From Bacteroidia bacterium (GTDB lineage Bacteria > Bacteroidota > Bacteroidia > NS11-12g > UBA955), in assembly GCA_023653095.1 (NCBI GenBank), contig JAMNXP010000001.1, positions 62,001 through 126,000 on the forward strand: 64,000 nt of DNA, given 5' to 3'. The notes beneath the pieces were generated by a model. It had not been told where the DNA came from. It did not search any database and was given only the letters and a program-made list of their open reading frames with translations. The position numbers and the translations under genes were made by a program. Below, piece after piece: positions 8,449-18,100 of the stretch. The stretch's first letter is position 1, and the number at the start of each line of letters is the position of its first letter.

Positions 8449-9906
8449 TTAACTCAGTGAGGCTATTAATTTTTTCTTGTCAATTTTTCCGTTGTCATTC
8501 AATGGGAATTCATTTTTAAGGTGAATTGCGTTGACCGACATATAATCGGGGAGGAGCTTGTTCAATTCTATACGCATATGCTCAAGTTGGTTACTTTGAA
8601 AGGTATTTTCAGCGTCAAGAACAAACAAATGCAACTCACTTCCATTGTCTTGGGCGATAGCTGCTGCTTTGCAGGTGCAATTTTCAAATATTTGGCTACC
8701 AGCAAACTCCAACTCAGACAATTCAATTCTATACCCTTGAATTTTTACTTGATCGTCCATTCTACCATGGCAATAGAATTCAGATCCCTCTTGAACTCCA
8801 ATATCACCGCTTTTGTAAAACCAACAATTTTCATGTTCGAAAAATCTAGACGTTTGATCTGGTGTAGCATTCAAGTACCCTCTGGTTGTTTGTAAACCAC
8901 CTAAACAAAGCTCTTTGTCTTCATTGATCAAGAATTGAACGGTTTTCATGGTCTGGCCTATACAAACCACTCCATTTTGATGAAGGAGTGCTTTGTCTTT
9001 CAAGGGATGATGAGCTATATACCTACTGCAATAAATGGTAGCTTCAGTAGGGCCATAAACATTATCAATTTGGCAATGCGGCACACACGACTTCCAAACT
9101 GAAAATTGGTTGATTCTAAAAGCTTCTCCGCAGAATTGTGTAACCTTTAAATGCGGTAATTCAATGTCTTCGGCATACGGTGCCAACATTTCTACCGCCG
9201 ATGGCACCATCAAAGCAAAAGTAATATTTTGAGACTCTAACGTATCATACAAAGCCAATGGTTTGATTAAACTCTGATTAAAGGTGTGAAAACTGCTTCC
9301 CAACACTGCAGGAACCGTAAAACTCATCACCGATAAATCAAAAGTCAATTCAAACATTTGCAAAAATCGATCTTCATGGCTCAATTCATAGCCGAGGTCA
9401 AAGAATCCATCCAAAAAGGACTGTAAATTTCTCCATGAAATAGGAACACCCTTGGGTTTTCCGGTAGTTCCTGATGTGAACAAGACATATGCATCTTGCT
9501 GAGGATCAACATCAACCAAAGTTTCATTTAGGGTACTTTGAGTAGATTGTTTGGGTATATGGTCCAATCCAAAACGTTTACTAAACTCCACTCCTTGAGA
9601 GTCATAAACCTGCTTGATCTGCGATGATTCAATGATATCAATAATCCGTTGATTGGGATAATTAGGCTGCAAAGGAACGTATCCTTTACCGCTCATCCAA
9701 CAGGTTATAATAGCGGCATAGGTTTCAAAATCATTTCTAATTACAATGCCTAATCTTAGCTTCGGTTGTTGCAGAAAACCATCAATATGCCAGGCAACGA
9801 ATTCTTGAATATGTTTCCAATTAAATTCAATTCCTCCAATGCTGCAAAACAACCCTTTAGGCTGTAATATTTGAGACCATATTTGATTTCGAAACTGGGG
9901 CATCAT
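8449..9906 (-). CDS. Amino-acid adenylation enzyme (DltA-like AMP-forming ligase)
   Basis: 485 residues, close to DltA length (about 500). Adenylation core motifs appear in order: YVLFTSGTTGKPKGVP (A3), LTFDLSVMSF (A4), NVYGPTEATIYC (A5), YKSGDIG (A7), GRMDDQVKIQGYRIEL (A8) and NDNGKIDKKKL (A10, catalytic Lys). The Asp in FDLSVM occupies the place that binds the substrate alpha-amino group in amino-acid-activating domains, which favours an amino acid over a fatty acid. The ATG (ATGATG) overlaps the gatB stop, so it is probably translated from the gatB mRNA. It would charge the ACP two genes downstream. D-alanine is the obvious guess from DltA, but specificity cannot be read by eye. Confidence 0.9.
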   Translation of the reverse strand: MMPQFRNQIWSQILQPKGLFCSIGGIEFNWKHIQEFVAWHIDGFLQQPKLRLGIVIRNDFETYAAIITCWMSGKGYVPLQPNYPNQRIIDIIESSQIKQVYDSQGVEFSKRFGLDHIPKQSTQSTLNETLVDVDPQQDAYVLFTSGTTGKPKGVPISWRNLQSFLDGFFDLGYELSHEDRFLQMFELTFDLSVMSFTVPAVLGSSFHTFNQSLIKPLALYDTLESQNITFALMVPSAVEMLAPYAEDIELPHLKVTQFCGEAFRINQFSVWKSCVPHCQIDNVYGPTEATIYCSRYIAHHPLKDKALLHQNGVVCIGQTMKTVQFLINEDKELCLGGLQTTRGYLNATPDQTSRFFEHENCWFYKSGDIGVQEGSEFYCHGRMDDQVKIQGYRIELSELEFAGSQIFENCTCKAAAIAQDNGSELHLFVLDAENTFQSNQLEHMRIELNKLLPDYMSVNAIHLKNEFPLNDNGKIDKKKLIASLS

Positions 9907-11351
9907 CCCAATTTATTAGCTACCAATTGATTGGTTATTTTTGGGTCAGCTTTACCTTTGGAGCGCTTCATAACTTCCCCTACAAACATACCCAGTAATC
10001 CTTTTTTACCTGATTGATATTCTTGAACTTTTTCAGGAAACTCAGCCAAAACTTGATCTACCAACTCTTCAATGAAGCTTGAATCTGAATTGGTACTTAA
10101 GTTGAGTTCTTCAACCAAGGTTTTGGCCCCTTTTGTGGGATGTTTAATCAGTTCAGGAAACAACTTCTGCGAAGCGATACTATGAGTAATTGTTCCAGAA
10201 TCAATCAACGATATAATTTCGGTAATTTGTTCAGGTTCTAAAGGAAACTCTTGAATGGTCAAGGCATTTTCATTCAAATATCCTCTTATTGTAACGGTAA
10301 CCCAATTTGAAATGGCTTTATAGTTATGACATAAAGTAGCCATTTTCTCAAAATACAACGCCGAATATTTATCATCTACCAAGACAGATGCATCGTATTC
10401 ACTGAGTCCGTAAGTTTTTGTAAATCGGTCATACAAAACCCTTGGAAGTTCTGGCATCTTACTTTTAACTTCGGCCAGCATTTCATCTGTAACAAGGGTA
10501 GGAGGTAAGTCGGGCTCGGGGAAATAACGATAATCATTCACTGCTTCCTTTTTCCTCATTGAAAATGTAGTTCCGGCAAGTCCGTTGAACCCTCGCGTTT
10601 CACCATCTACCTTTCCTCCGGCTAGAATAAGTTCAATTTGTCGTTGAATTTCAAAATCAATGGCTCTTTTAACATTCGAAATGGAGTTCATGTTTTTTAC
10701 TTCCACTTTTGTACCAAATGTTTTTGAGCCTTTGGGCATAACAGAAATATTGGCATCGCAACGCAAACTGCCTTCTTCCATGTTACCATCGCATATATCT
10801 AAATACCGAACCAATCGTCTAATCTCAGTCACAAAAGCATAAGCTTCATCACCGCTTTTAATATCGGGCTCACTCACCACCTCAATCAAAGGCGTTCCCG
10901 CACGATTGTAATCTACCAAGGTATCGTACATATCTTGATCGTGCATGCTTTTTCCTGTGTCTTCCTCCATGTGGATACGGGTAAGTCGGATACTTTTTTC
11001 TGTGCCGTCTTTCAGTTTAATAGGCACAACTCCACTTGTACAAAGCGGGGTATCAAATTGGGTGATTTGGTAGCCTTTGGGTAAATCAGCATAGAAGTAA
11101 TTTTTGCGAGAATATCTGTTCACTCGGGTAATATCACAATTGAGTGCAATACCCATTTTCATCGACATTTCAATAGCGCCATGATTGTGCATGGGCAAGG
11201 CGCCAGGGTGCCCCAAACTGATTGGACTCACCTGGGTGTTTGGCATACCACCGTATTCGGTAGAATCGCCCGAAAATGCCTTACTCAAGGTTTGTAATTG
11301 GATGTGAATTTCCAAACCAATGACAGCTTCAAAATCTTTATGAAAATCCAT
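9903..11351 (-). CDS. gatB: Aspartyl/glutamyl-tRNA amidotransferase subunit B
   Basis: 482 residues from ATG 11351 (MDFHKDFEAVIGLEIHIQL). The track start at 11462 adds 37 residues that would read through the promoter region and is rejected on family length. Signature blocks: AVIGLEIHIQLQT, SPISLGHPGALPMHN, RKNYFYADLPKGYQITQ, HMEEDTGKSMHD, DYNRAGTPLIEVVSEPD, VEVKNMNSI. The C-terminal YqeY-like tail ends with GEVMKRSKGKADPKITNQLV. GatB is the kinase/amidotransferase subunit that converts Glu-tRNA(Gln) or Asp-tRNA(Asn) to the correct aminoacyl-tRNA with GatA and GatC, which are not in this window. It is the first gene of the minus-strand block running to 2962 and has its own promoter at 11360-11367. 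Confidence 0.97.
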   Translation of the reverse strand: MDFHKDFEAVIGLEIHIQLQTLSKAFSGDSTEYGGMPNTQVSPISLGHPGALPMHNHGAIEMSMKMGIALNCDITRVNRYSRKNYFYADLPKGYQITQFDTPLCTSGVVPIKLKDGTEKSIRLTRIHMEEDTGKSMHDQDMYDTLVDYNRAGTPLIEVVSEPDIKSGDEAYAFVTEIRRLVRYLDICDGNMEEGSLRCDANISVMPKGSKTFGTKVEVKNMNSISNVKRAIDFEIQRQIELILAGGKVDGETRGFNGLAGTTFSMRKKEAVNDYRYFPEPDLPPTLVTDEMLAEVKSKMPELPRVLYDRFTKTYGLSEYDASVLVDDKYSALYFEKMATLCHNYKAISNWVTVTIRGYLNENALTIQEFPLEPEQITEIISLIDSGTITHSIASQKLFPELIKHPTKGAKTLVEELNLSTNSDSSFIEELVDQVLAEFPEKVQEYQSGKKGLLGMFVGEVMKRSKGKADPKITNQLVANKLG

Positions 11352-11359
11352 GCTTACCA

Positions 11360-11367
11360 CAAAGATA
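11360..11367 (-). promoter_or_regulatory. -7 box of the gatB promoter
   Basis: TATCTTTG on the minus strand matches TAnnTTTG and lies 8 nt before ATG 11351. I see no clear TTG at -33. If used, the gatB mRNA has almost no leader. Confidence 0.5.
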
Positions 11368-11428
11368 AAACGCACATCCCACTTAATGAACTTGAATTCC
11401 GGAAACTTGTACCCAAAGAACAAATAAA

Positions 11429-11457
11429 TTGAAACCTTACAAAATGTTTTACCTTTG
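11429..11457 (+). promoter_or_regulatory. rnpB promoter
   Basis: TTG (11429-11431), 18-nt spacer, TACCTTTG (11450-11457). This is a near-perfect Bacteroidota housekeeping promoter placing transcription start at the 5' end of RNase P RNA. It lies back to back with the gatB promoter. Confidence 0.82.
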
Positions 11458-11460
11458 CAC

Positions 11461-11850
11461 AAAGGCAGTTCGTTCTATCGATCCATGCAAATGGGTAGGA
11501 AAGTCCGGGCAACGCAGGGCGCCGCACTTCCTAACAGGAAGGAAATTTCATGACTTAGGTTATGGGGTTGACAGAAAGTGTCACAGAGAGCTATACCGCC
11601 CGTAAAGTTTACTTTGCAGGTAAGGGTGAAAAAGTGGGGTAAGAGCCCACTCGTTCTAGCGTGAGTTAGAATTGGGACAAACCTTGCGGGTTGAAAGACC
11701 AAATATATCCGGATCAAAGGGCGGCCCGCTCAATAGCTTGCTAGCCGGAAGGGTAGGTCGATGGAGATACGCCGTGAGGCATATCCAAGATTAATGATAG
11801 AAAGCACGGCAAAACCGTGTCTACAGAACCCGGCTTACAGAACTGCCTTT
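11461..11850 (+). ncRNA. rnpB: RNase P RNA (bacterial class A)
   Basis: The ribozyme component that trims 5' leaders of pre-tRNAs. Conserved cores are visible: GGAAAGTCCGGGC near the 5' end, CAGAGAGCTATACCGCC, GGGTGAAAAAGTGGGGTAAGAGCC (quoted in part), and ACAGAACCCGGCTTACA near the 3' end. The ends pair as AAAGGCAGTTC with GAACTGCCTTT, which I used to set the boundaries (uncertain by a few bases). A strong promoter ends 3 nt upstream. The 80-residue antisense ORF in the track over this region is spurious. Confidence 0.96.
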
Positions 11851-11885
11851 TGTTTTTGAAACATTAAAAAAAAATTAAAAAAGAC

Positions 11886-11917
11886 TTGCAAAAACACATA
11901 ATAGTGTTGTACATTTG
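11886..11917 (+). promoter_or_regulatory. tRNA-Gly promoter
   Basis: TTG (11886-11888), 21-nt spacer, TACATTTG (11910-11917), about 24 nt before the mature tRNA 5' end. Confidence 0.75.
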
Positions 11918-11940
11918 CACCACTCTAAAACAGAGTACAA

Positions 11941-12013
11941 GCGAGAATAGCTCAGTTGGTAGAGCACAACCTTGCCAAGGTTGGGGTCGCGAGTTCGAGT
12001 CTCGTTTCTCGCT
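11941..12013 (+). tRNA. tRNA-Gly (anticodon GCC)
   Basis: 73 nt cloverleaf. Acceptor stem GCGAGAA/TTCTCGC with discriminator T, D-arm with AGCTCAGTTGGTAGAGC, anticodon stem CAACC/GGTTG around TT-GCC-AA, and T-arm CGAGTTCGAGTCTCG. CCA is not encoded. It has its own promoter and terminator. Confidence 0.97.
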
Positions 12014-12020
12014 CAAATTT

Positions 12021-12052
12021 AAAAGCCGAACAATTCAGTTCGGCTTTTTTTA
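12021..12052 (+). terminator. Terminator after tRNA-Gly
   Basis: Perfect stem AAAAGCCGAAC/GTTCGGCTTTT with a short loop and a T run, directly after the tRNA. Confidence 0.88.
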
Positions 12053-12076
12053 TGTCCAATATATAAATTTATAGCA

Positions 12077-12110
12077 TAAAAAAAGCCCCGTTTTTGACGA
12101 GGCTTTTTTC
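12077..12110 (-). terminator. Terminator for gldJ
   Basis: On the minus strand AGCCTCGT pairs with ACGGGGCT (one G-U) and is followed by seven T residues. On the plus strand the same position is a C-A mismatch, so it suits the minus-strand gldJ transcript, whose stop is 18 nt away. Confidence 0.78.
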
Positions 12111-12127
12111 TATTATGACTCAATTAA

Positions 12128-13822
12128 TTATTGAGCAATTTTCATTCTTTTTGTTTTCTTGTCAATGCCGCTAGAAGGCAACTTATTATACTTCTTCTTC
12201 GAGTTACCAACTGGTGAACCCACACGAATCATTGCACAACGGAATCCTAGGTAAGATGCTGATTGATCTTGGTCCAAAAAACGACGTGTTCCAGGACTAG
12301 CATTGTAAACACGGTCTGTCCAGTTACCACCTTTGATTACACGAGCTTTATCATTAATTAAAGATGCTACACCGTATTCGTAGATCAAATCTGGCTCTTC
12401 AACACCAGCCTGTACATCTTTAAAACCAATGTTGTCAGCCTGAGAGTAGTTTCTTCTTCCACCTTTAGAGATAGAGGTTTTGACTACATCTTGGTATTTG
12501 ATACGACCTAAATCGTCTTTGTCAGCTAAACCAGCAGGACCATTAGGGTCTAAAACTACTTGCTCAAACTTGTTACCACGGAAAGGCATAAACGCATCCA
12601 TATCCTCAAGAGACAAAGGACGATAAACGTCTTTCACCCACTCAGAAACGTTACCATCCATGTTGTACAAACCAAAAGAGTTTGGCCAATATGAATGAAC
12701 TGGAGCTGTAATCATAGCAGCATCGTTAAGGTTTCCGCTTGCAATACCCGCATAATCTCCTTTACCTCTCATTACGTTCATTCTGATCTTACCACGATCT
12801 GCTTCGCGACCGTTTTTGATACGAATGGTGTAATCGTTCCAAGAATAAACTTTGTTCTGTTCAATATTATCAAACTGAGTTTCTCCAATTGCAGCTTTTG
12901 CGGCATATTCCCACTCTGCTTCAGTTGGTAGTCTATAGTCTGGCAACAAAATACCATCTTCCATATTCACCTTGTAACGCTTTTGACTCTTACGTTTTGC
13001 TTTTGAATAATCACGCAAAGGCTTTTTGCCTAACATATTACCTGCGGTAGGTTTTGTATTTACAGCACCAGACGCATCTACACCACTAAATACACCATTG
13101 TCTTGACCAGAAAGGTAAGCACGGGTATTGAAGGTGTTAAATGGATCATTCAAAATGGCTTGGTTACCCACGTTCAATTCAATGATTCTTTGACGATCAA
13201 GAATATATTCGTTAACACGGTCTGTTCTCCAACGAGCAAATTCAGTTGCTTGGTGCCAATTTACTCCAACAACAGGATAATCTTTATAAGATGGGTGTCT
13301 GAAATAGTATTCAACAAAAGGCTCGTTATAGCCTAATTTACTTCTCCATGAATTGGTGTCAGGTAAAATTTTGGTATAAAGCAAACCGTTTGCCGCAGGA
13401 TCATTGGGATCAACCTTTACACCTGCAAATTCATGTTCAGACTGCAAACCGCTGTTGTTTGCGTTAAATGTTCTTTGAAACCAATACACGAATTCACGGT
13501 ATTGTAGGTTACTCACCTCCGTTTCATCCATGTAGAATGAATGAACGGTTACTGTTCTCTCTGCATTGTTATTTTCATAGCGAAGGTCAGTTTCAACATT
13601 ACCCATGTTAAATGCACCACCCTCAATCAATACCAATCCAGGTCCAGTTTCTTGTCCTTTGTACTTAGGATTAGCAAATCCACCCCATTTGGGATCATTG
13701 TATCCTTGACCGGTAGTTGCACTTTTACTCTTTGGTCCTGCTGGACTACAAGCTGTAAAAATGCCTGCAAGAATTGCTGCAGATAGAATATAGCTCGGTT
13801 TCATTTTAAATTTTCTATTCAT
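12128..13822 (-). CDS. gldJ: Gliding/T9SS lipoprotein GldJ
   Basis: About 564 residues from ATG 13822 (MNRKFKMKPSY); ATG 13804 is an alternative. A lipoprotein signal ends in the lipobox IFTAC. The mature part carries the formylglycine-enzyme/sulfatase-modifying-factor fold: GPGLVLIEGGAFNMG, HSFYMDETEVSNLQYREF, DYPVVGVNWHQATEFARWR, YRLPTEAEWEYAAKA, YNMDGNVSEWVKDVY and ARVIKGGNWTDR with a final LGFRCAM. GldJ and GldK share this fold; the opening after the lipobox, the C-terminal tail after FRCAM, and the porU/porV neighbourhood fit GldJ, and gldL/gldM/gldN are absent here. GldJ is an outer-membrane lipoprotein needed for gliding and for stability of other Gld/T9SS proteins. GldK remains the alternative. 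Confidence 0.88.
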   Translation of the reverse strand: MNRKFKMKPSYILSAAILAGIFTACSPAGPKSKSATTGQGYNDPKWGGFANPKYKGQETGPGLVLIEGGAFNMGNVETDLRYENNNAERTVTVHSFYMDETEVSNLQYREFVYWFQRTFNANNSGLQSEHEFAGVKVDPNDPAANGLLYTKILPDTNSWRSKLGYNEPFVEYYFRHPSYKDYPVVGVNWHQATEFARWRTDRVNEYILDRQRIIELNVGNQAILNDPFNTFNTRAYLSGQDNGVFSGVDASGAVNTKPTAGNMLGKKPLRDYSKAKRKSQKRYKVNMEDGILLPDYRLPTEAEWEYAAKAAIGETQFDNIEQNKVYSWNDYTIRIKNGREADRGKIRMNVMRGKGDYAGIASGNLNDAAMITAPVHSYWPNSFGLYNMDGNVSEWVKDVYRPLSLEDMDAFMPFRGNKFEQVVLDPNGPAGLADKDDLGRIKYQDVVKTSISKGGRRNYSQADNIGFKDVQAGVEEPDLIYEYGVASLINDKARVIKGGNWTDRVYNASPGTRRFLDQDQSASYLGFRCAMIRVGSPVGNSKKKYNKLPSSGIDKKTKRMKIAQ

Positions 13823-13862
13823 TTTGAGTGAAATCAATAACGCAAATTTGATTTGAATATTG

Positions 13863-13870
13863 CAAACTTA
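13863..13870 (-). promoter_or_regulatory. Possible -7 box for gldJ
   Basis: TAAGTTTG on the minus strand, about 40 nt before ATG 13822. A well-spaced TTG at -33 is not evident, so gldJ may also be read from the porP/sprF promoter. Confidence 0.35.
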
Positions 13871-13923
13871 TGATTTTTTCAACAATTTTCTCTAATCTTA
13901 ACTCTAACTTAATTTGTTGTTGT

Positions 13924-14931
13924 TTAAAATTCAGGACATTTCAAAGGTTTGAATGGCTTAGAACCTGGAGGAACACACCAATCAATAGTGGCACTAACTT
14001 CATGACTTGATGGGATAGCAGTTCTACCATCACTAACGGTAAAGTCATAACTGTAACCAAATTTGAATCTATCTTTTCTGAATCCAACCAACATGATGAT
14101 TGCGTCAGATGTTTTAAAGTTTCCAAAAGTTTGACGGAACCACAAACCAGTAACCAAAGGACCTTTGTTTACATAGAATCCCATGTTTAACTGTGTAAAG
14201 TTTCTTTGCATCATGAATAATGCGTTGGGGGAAAAGGTGTTTTTCTCGTAACGCGATTTAGAAAGTTTGATTACCGCACCACCGTGAACAGTATATCTCA
14301 TGGGTAATACTTCATCTGGGTTGTTGTAAAAACTCCATGTTGGTTCGATGATGTTATGGGCTGCAAAACCTCCGTAGAAAGTACTGTTGTACAAAACTGC
14401 TCCAGCATTGAAATTAGGATAGGTAACACTACTTTGTGGTTTCTGTTCACCCGTAGGCAAAGCAAAACCTTGCGTTGGCAATATCTGATCACCAAATTTC
14501 AAACGATTAAAATCTAAACTTCTAAATGTTAGTGAACCTTGAAGACCAAGTCTTAGAAAAGCTCTATTTCTGCCGTTTCCAAGAGGTAGCAAATAAGAAT
14601 AAACCCCGCTAATGCTAGTGGAAGTTAATAATCCTGACCCTGCAACATCGTGAAAAATCATAGCACCAACTCCACCACCAACAGCAGGTATGTGTTGATC
14701 CCAAGAAGCGCATAAAGATCTAAATGTTCCAGGCAAACTGGGCCATTGGTTTCTGTAATTTAAAGACATACGACCTGCTGCACCGGCATCGCAAACTGCT
14801 GAACCGGCCAACGCTGGGTTGGTATATACGGGAGCTGCATAAAATTGGGTGAGTTCAGGATCTTGAGCTTTCAAAGTTCCTGCAGCCAACGCTAAAATGC
14901 TAAATAAACCGTTGCGTAATGTAATTTTCAT
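13924..14931 (-). CDS. Type IX secretion outer-membrane protein, PorP/SprF family
   Basis: 335 residues. The signal peptide (MKITLRNGLFSILALAAGTLKA) is followed by the family hallmark DPELTQFYAAPVYTNPALAGS and MSLNYRNQWPSLPG. The rest reads as outer-membrane beta strands (GAVLYNSTFYGGFAAHNI, FKFGYSYDFTVS). PorP/SprF proteins are barrel components tied to T9SS function and to SprB-type adhesin secretion. Here the gene lies upstream of gldJ on the same strand (101-nt gap) and is divergent from porU. The usual gldKLMN partners are not in the window, so this may be a paralogue serving gldJ or a particular cargo. A strong promoter lies 24 nt before the start. Confidence 0.92.
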   Translation of the reverse strand: MKITLRNGLFSILALAAGTLKAQDPELTQFYAAPVYTNPALAGSAVCDAGAAGRMSLNYRNQWPSLPGTFRSLCASWDQHIPAVGGGVGAMIFHDVAGSGLLTSTSISGVYSYLLPLGNGRNRAFLRLGLQGSLTFRSLDFNRLKFGDQILPTQGFALPTGEQKPQSSVTYPNFNAGAVLYNSTFYGGFAAHNIIEPTWSFYNNPDEVLPMRYTVHGGAVIKLSKSRYEKNTFSPNALFMMQRNFTQLNMGFYVNKGPLVTGLWFRQTFGNFKTSDAIIMLVGFRKDRFKFGYSYDFTVSDGRTAIPSSHEVSATIDWCVPPGSKPFKPLKCPEF

Positions 14932-14954
14932 AAATCAAATTCTGCTCGTTCGGA

Positions 14955-14983
14955 CAAATGTACGTATAAAACGAATGATTCAA
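14955..14983 (-). promoter_or_regulatory. porP/sprF promoter
   Basis: On the minus strand TTG (14983-14981), 18-nt spacer, TACATTTG (14962-14955), 23 nt before the ATG. Confidence 0.78.
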
Positions 14984-15140
14984 AAAAATATTTTCTCATC
15001 ATGACATTCCGGTGGGAATTCCCTTTTATGTTCGTCAAAATACGGTCTGTAAATCAAGTCAGGGAAATATTCAGTTTGATTATTCGTTACCTTTACATCG
15101 ATTTAAACTCACTCATTGTAAAACGAAGTATTTCAGATTA

Positions 15141-18100
15141 ATGACTAAAACCTTTAAATTTATACTAATCATTGTTTTAACTGTATTCATGGTTTATGAT
15201 GCGTCGAGTCAAACGAACAATCCATTTGTTTCGGCGTCTGGTAAATGGGTTAAGTTGGAATTTGATAGAACCGGCGTATATAAAATTGATTACAACAAGT
15301 TAAAAGATTGGGGATTTAATCCTTCGAATATCAATCCTCAATTAATTAGATGTTTTTCGGTACAAGGAGATGGCATTCCAATTGTGAACGATTCTACAGA
15401 TTCTTGGTCGCTTATTGAAGCACCGATCAAGATTGTTGGGGGACAAGATGGTGTAATTGACCCACAAGATTACATTTTGGTATATCGCAAAATTTCTCGA
15501 GGTTGGAAAGTCCAAAACGGAAACTTCAAGCACTTTATCAATCCGCTTTCAAATAAATCGTATGCTATTTTTGGATACTCTGATCCAACTGATACCAAAA
15601 CTCAAAATTTGGGTAAACGTTTAATATCCCAAGATAAAACTACAGGGTCGGCTATCCAAACCATAGGTCAAGGACTAAATCTTCAATTCCATGACTCTGA
15701 TCGAGTAAACCCAATGAAAATGAGTTCGAATTGGTTTGGTGAGCGTTTGGGTAATGAATATTTGACCAAACAGTATACTTTCCCCCTTTCTCACAACCCA
15801 GACTCAGCTTGGGTAAACTTAAGATTGGCTCCATCTATTACCAGCGGAACAGGTAGTGTTATCATCAAAATAAATCAATTTAGAGACACCATTAAACTCA
15901 GAGCGGTATACTCTTCAGATGAAAATTACTATACTTTTACACGTAATTACGGAATTAAATCGCCGGGCAATCAGTTAAAAGTGGAAATTGAATTTATTCG
16001 GCCGAACAACCAAAGTTCGCTCTACGTAGATTATATTGAAGTACATTCACCCGAAAACCTCAATCTAAATTCAAGTTCAAAAGAGTTTTATATTTCACAA
16101 TTAATGGGCACGCAGAATTCTGTAAATGTGAATATTGCGTCTAATTTCAAACCAGAAATTTGGAATGTTAGCAATAGTTACAATCCCATAGAAATTATGG
16201 GTGCCTATAATTCTAATTCAACGAATTGCATTTTTCAAGATAAAGAAATAGGACATACGCTTTTTGCATTTGATCCGAGTCAATGTCCAACACCGCAAAA
16301 AATAAGTGATGTAAAAACCAAAGATTACCATCTGATTGAAGCTGGTAAGCCTTTATATCTTTCTGCAGATAAATTCAAGTCAACCATAAAGCAAAGAATT
16401 TCTCAGATTCAAGAATTTAATGGGTTATACAAAGGTCAACTTAGCGATCAAGAGAATGTTTTTGCTAGTTTCCCCAATGCGAAATCTAAAATACCGTTTG
16501 TTCAAGTTGCATTTTTGAATGATGTTTATGAGGTTTTTTCAGGAGGGCAACCTGATTTAATGGCAATTCGTAATTTTTCACGTGAACTAACCTCACCGCT
16601 AACCCTTATTGGAACAACTTCATATGACTTTAAAGATAGAATTGCCAACAATACCAATTACATACCCATTTATCAAAGTGCCAACGAACAGTTGACTTCT
16701 GCTTTTTGCTTAGATGATTTCTTTGGATATCATGAAGTAGGGCAAGGAGATCCTTACGGTACAAAGAATAAATTGTCGCAGCCTATCGGAAGAATTCCCG
16801 TGAGAACCGATGCCGAACTGAACAGTTACCTGAATAAGTTGATTAGATACAATCATCCCAATGCTTTAGGAAGCTGGAGAAATCAACTTTCTTTCGTTGC
16901 CGATGATATTGATGAACCATGGGAGGCTGAGTTTACCAGAGAATCTGAATCTTACGCTCAATACATTACCGGCAACTACTCGTTCTTAAAGGTCAATAGA
17001 CTTTATGCTGACGCGTTTAAACAAGTAACCAATGGCAATAATGAAGCCTATCCAGATCTATCAAAATCCATTTCGGATGCCTTCCAAAAAGGCAGTCTTT
17101 TTATCAATTATCAAGGACATGGCGGTGAGAAGGGTTGGGGACAAGAAGCCTTTTTTGATATTCCAACCATCAACGGACTGAATAATCGATTCAATATGCC
17201 TGTTTTGTTCACGGCAACATGCGAATTCAGCAGATATGATAATCCTGAATTTCAGTCGGCTGGTGAACTTACCCTTTTAAATCCGAACGGCGGAGCTATT
17301 GCTTTGATGACCACAACGAGATCAGTTTGGGTATCGGGTAACTCGTTAATCAATGAAGCATTTTGGACGAAATACGGATTTCCAAAGGAGAATGAGGAGG
17401 TCCCAACTACAGGTGTGTTATATCAACGACTTAAAAACCGACCATTTTTAACTTCTGAAGACAACAAATTTGCATTTTTGGGCGATGTGTTTCAAAAGCC
17501 AGCATTTCCTGAACACCTTATTCAAGTTGATTCAGTCAATCAAATAGCAACTGCCAGTTTTAATGATACGCTAAAAGCCTTTTCAGTGGTTGAAATTAAA
17601 GGCAGTATTAGGAAAAGAGGCTTGCCTACACATTTGAATTTATACAGTACTTTTGATGGACTTTTAGATGTAGAAATTTACGATAAGCCCATCAAAAAAA
17701 GTACCCTAAACAACGATGGTTCTAATGCAAATGTGCCATTCTCAGTGGAGAATAGTGTGATTTTTAAAGGACAAGTGACGGTATCTAAAGGGCAGTTCAT
17801 GTTGAAATTTGCTGTTCCCAAAGACATCTCCTACAGTTTAGGTGAAGGAAGAGCCTTATTCTATGCGAAAAATGAATATACCGATGCTACGGGCTCTTGG
17901 AGTTTTGTCATTGGTGGTTCGGAAATAGTAGCCGAAGTGGATACTGTGGGTCCCACGGTAAAGGCGTTCATGAACGATACGTTTTTTGTATCAGGCGAGA
18001 ATGTTCTCACCGATGCCCAATTTATTGCCCTTGTAAATGACCCGAGTGGTATCAATTCTACAGGAGCTGGCATAGGTAGAGATATGCTTGTAATCCTTGA

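Noticed and set aside
11352-11462. N-terminal extension of gatB in the ORF track
   Set aside because: The extra 37 residues cross the gatB and rnpB promoters and are not part of the family; MDFHKDFEAVIGLEIH is the normal GatB start.
11475-11717. 80-residue minus-strand ORF
   Set aside because: It lies wholly within RNase P RNA, antisense to it, and has no protein-like features.
11886-12074. 62-residue plus-strand ORF
   Set aside because: It spans the tRNA-Gly gene and its promoter; coding is implausible.
15014-15023. Perfect palindrome GGGAATTCCC between porP/sprF and porU
   Set aside because: Ten-base palindromes are expected dozens of times by chance in 64 kb and nothing else supports an operator.
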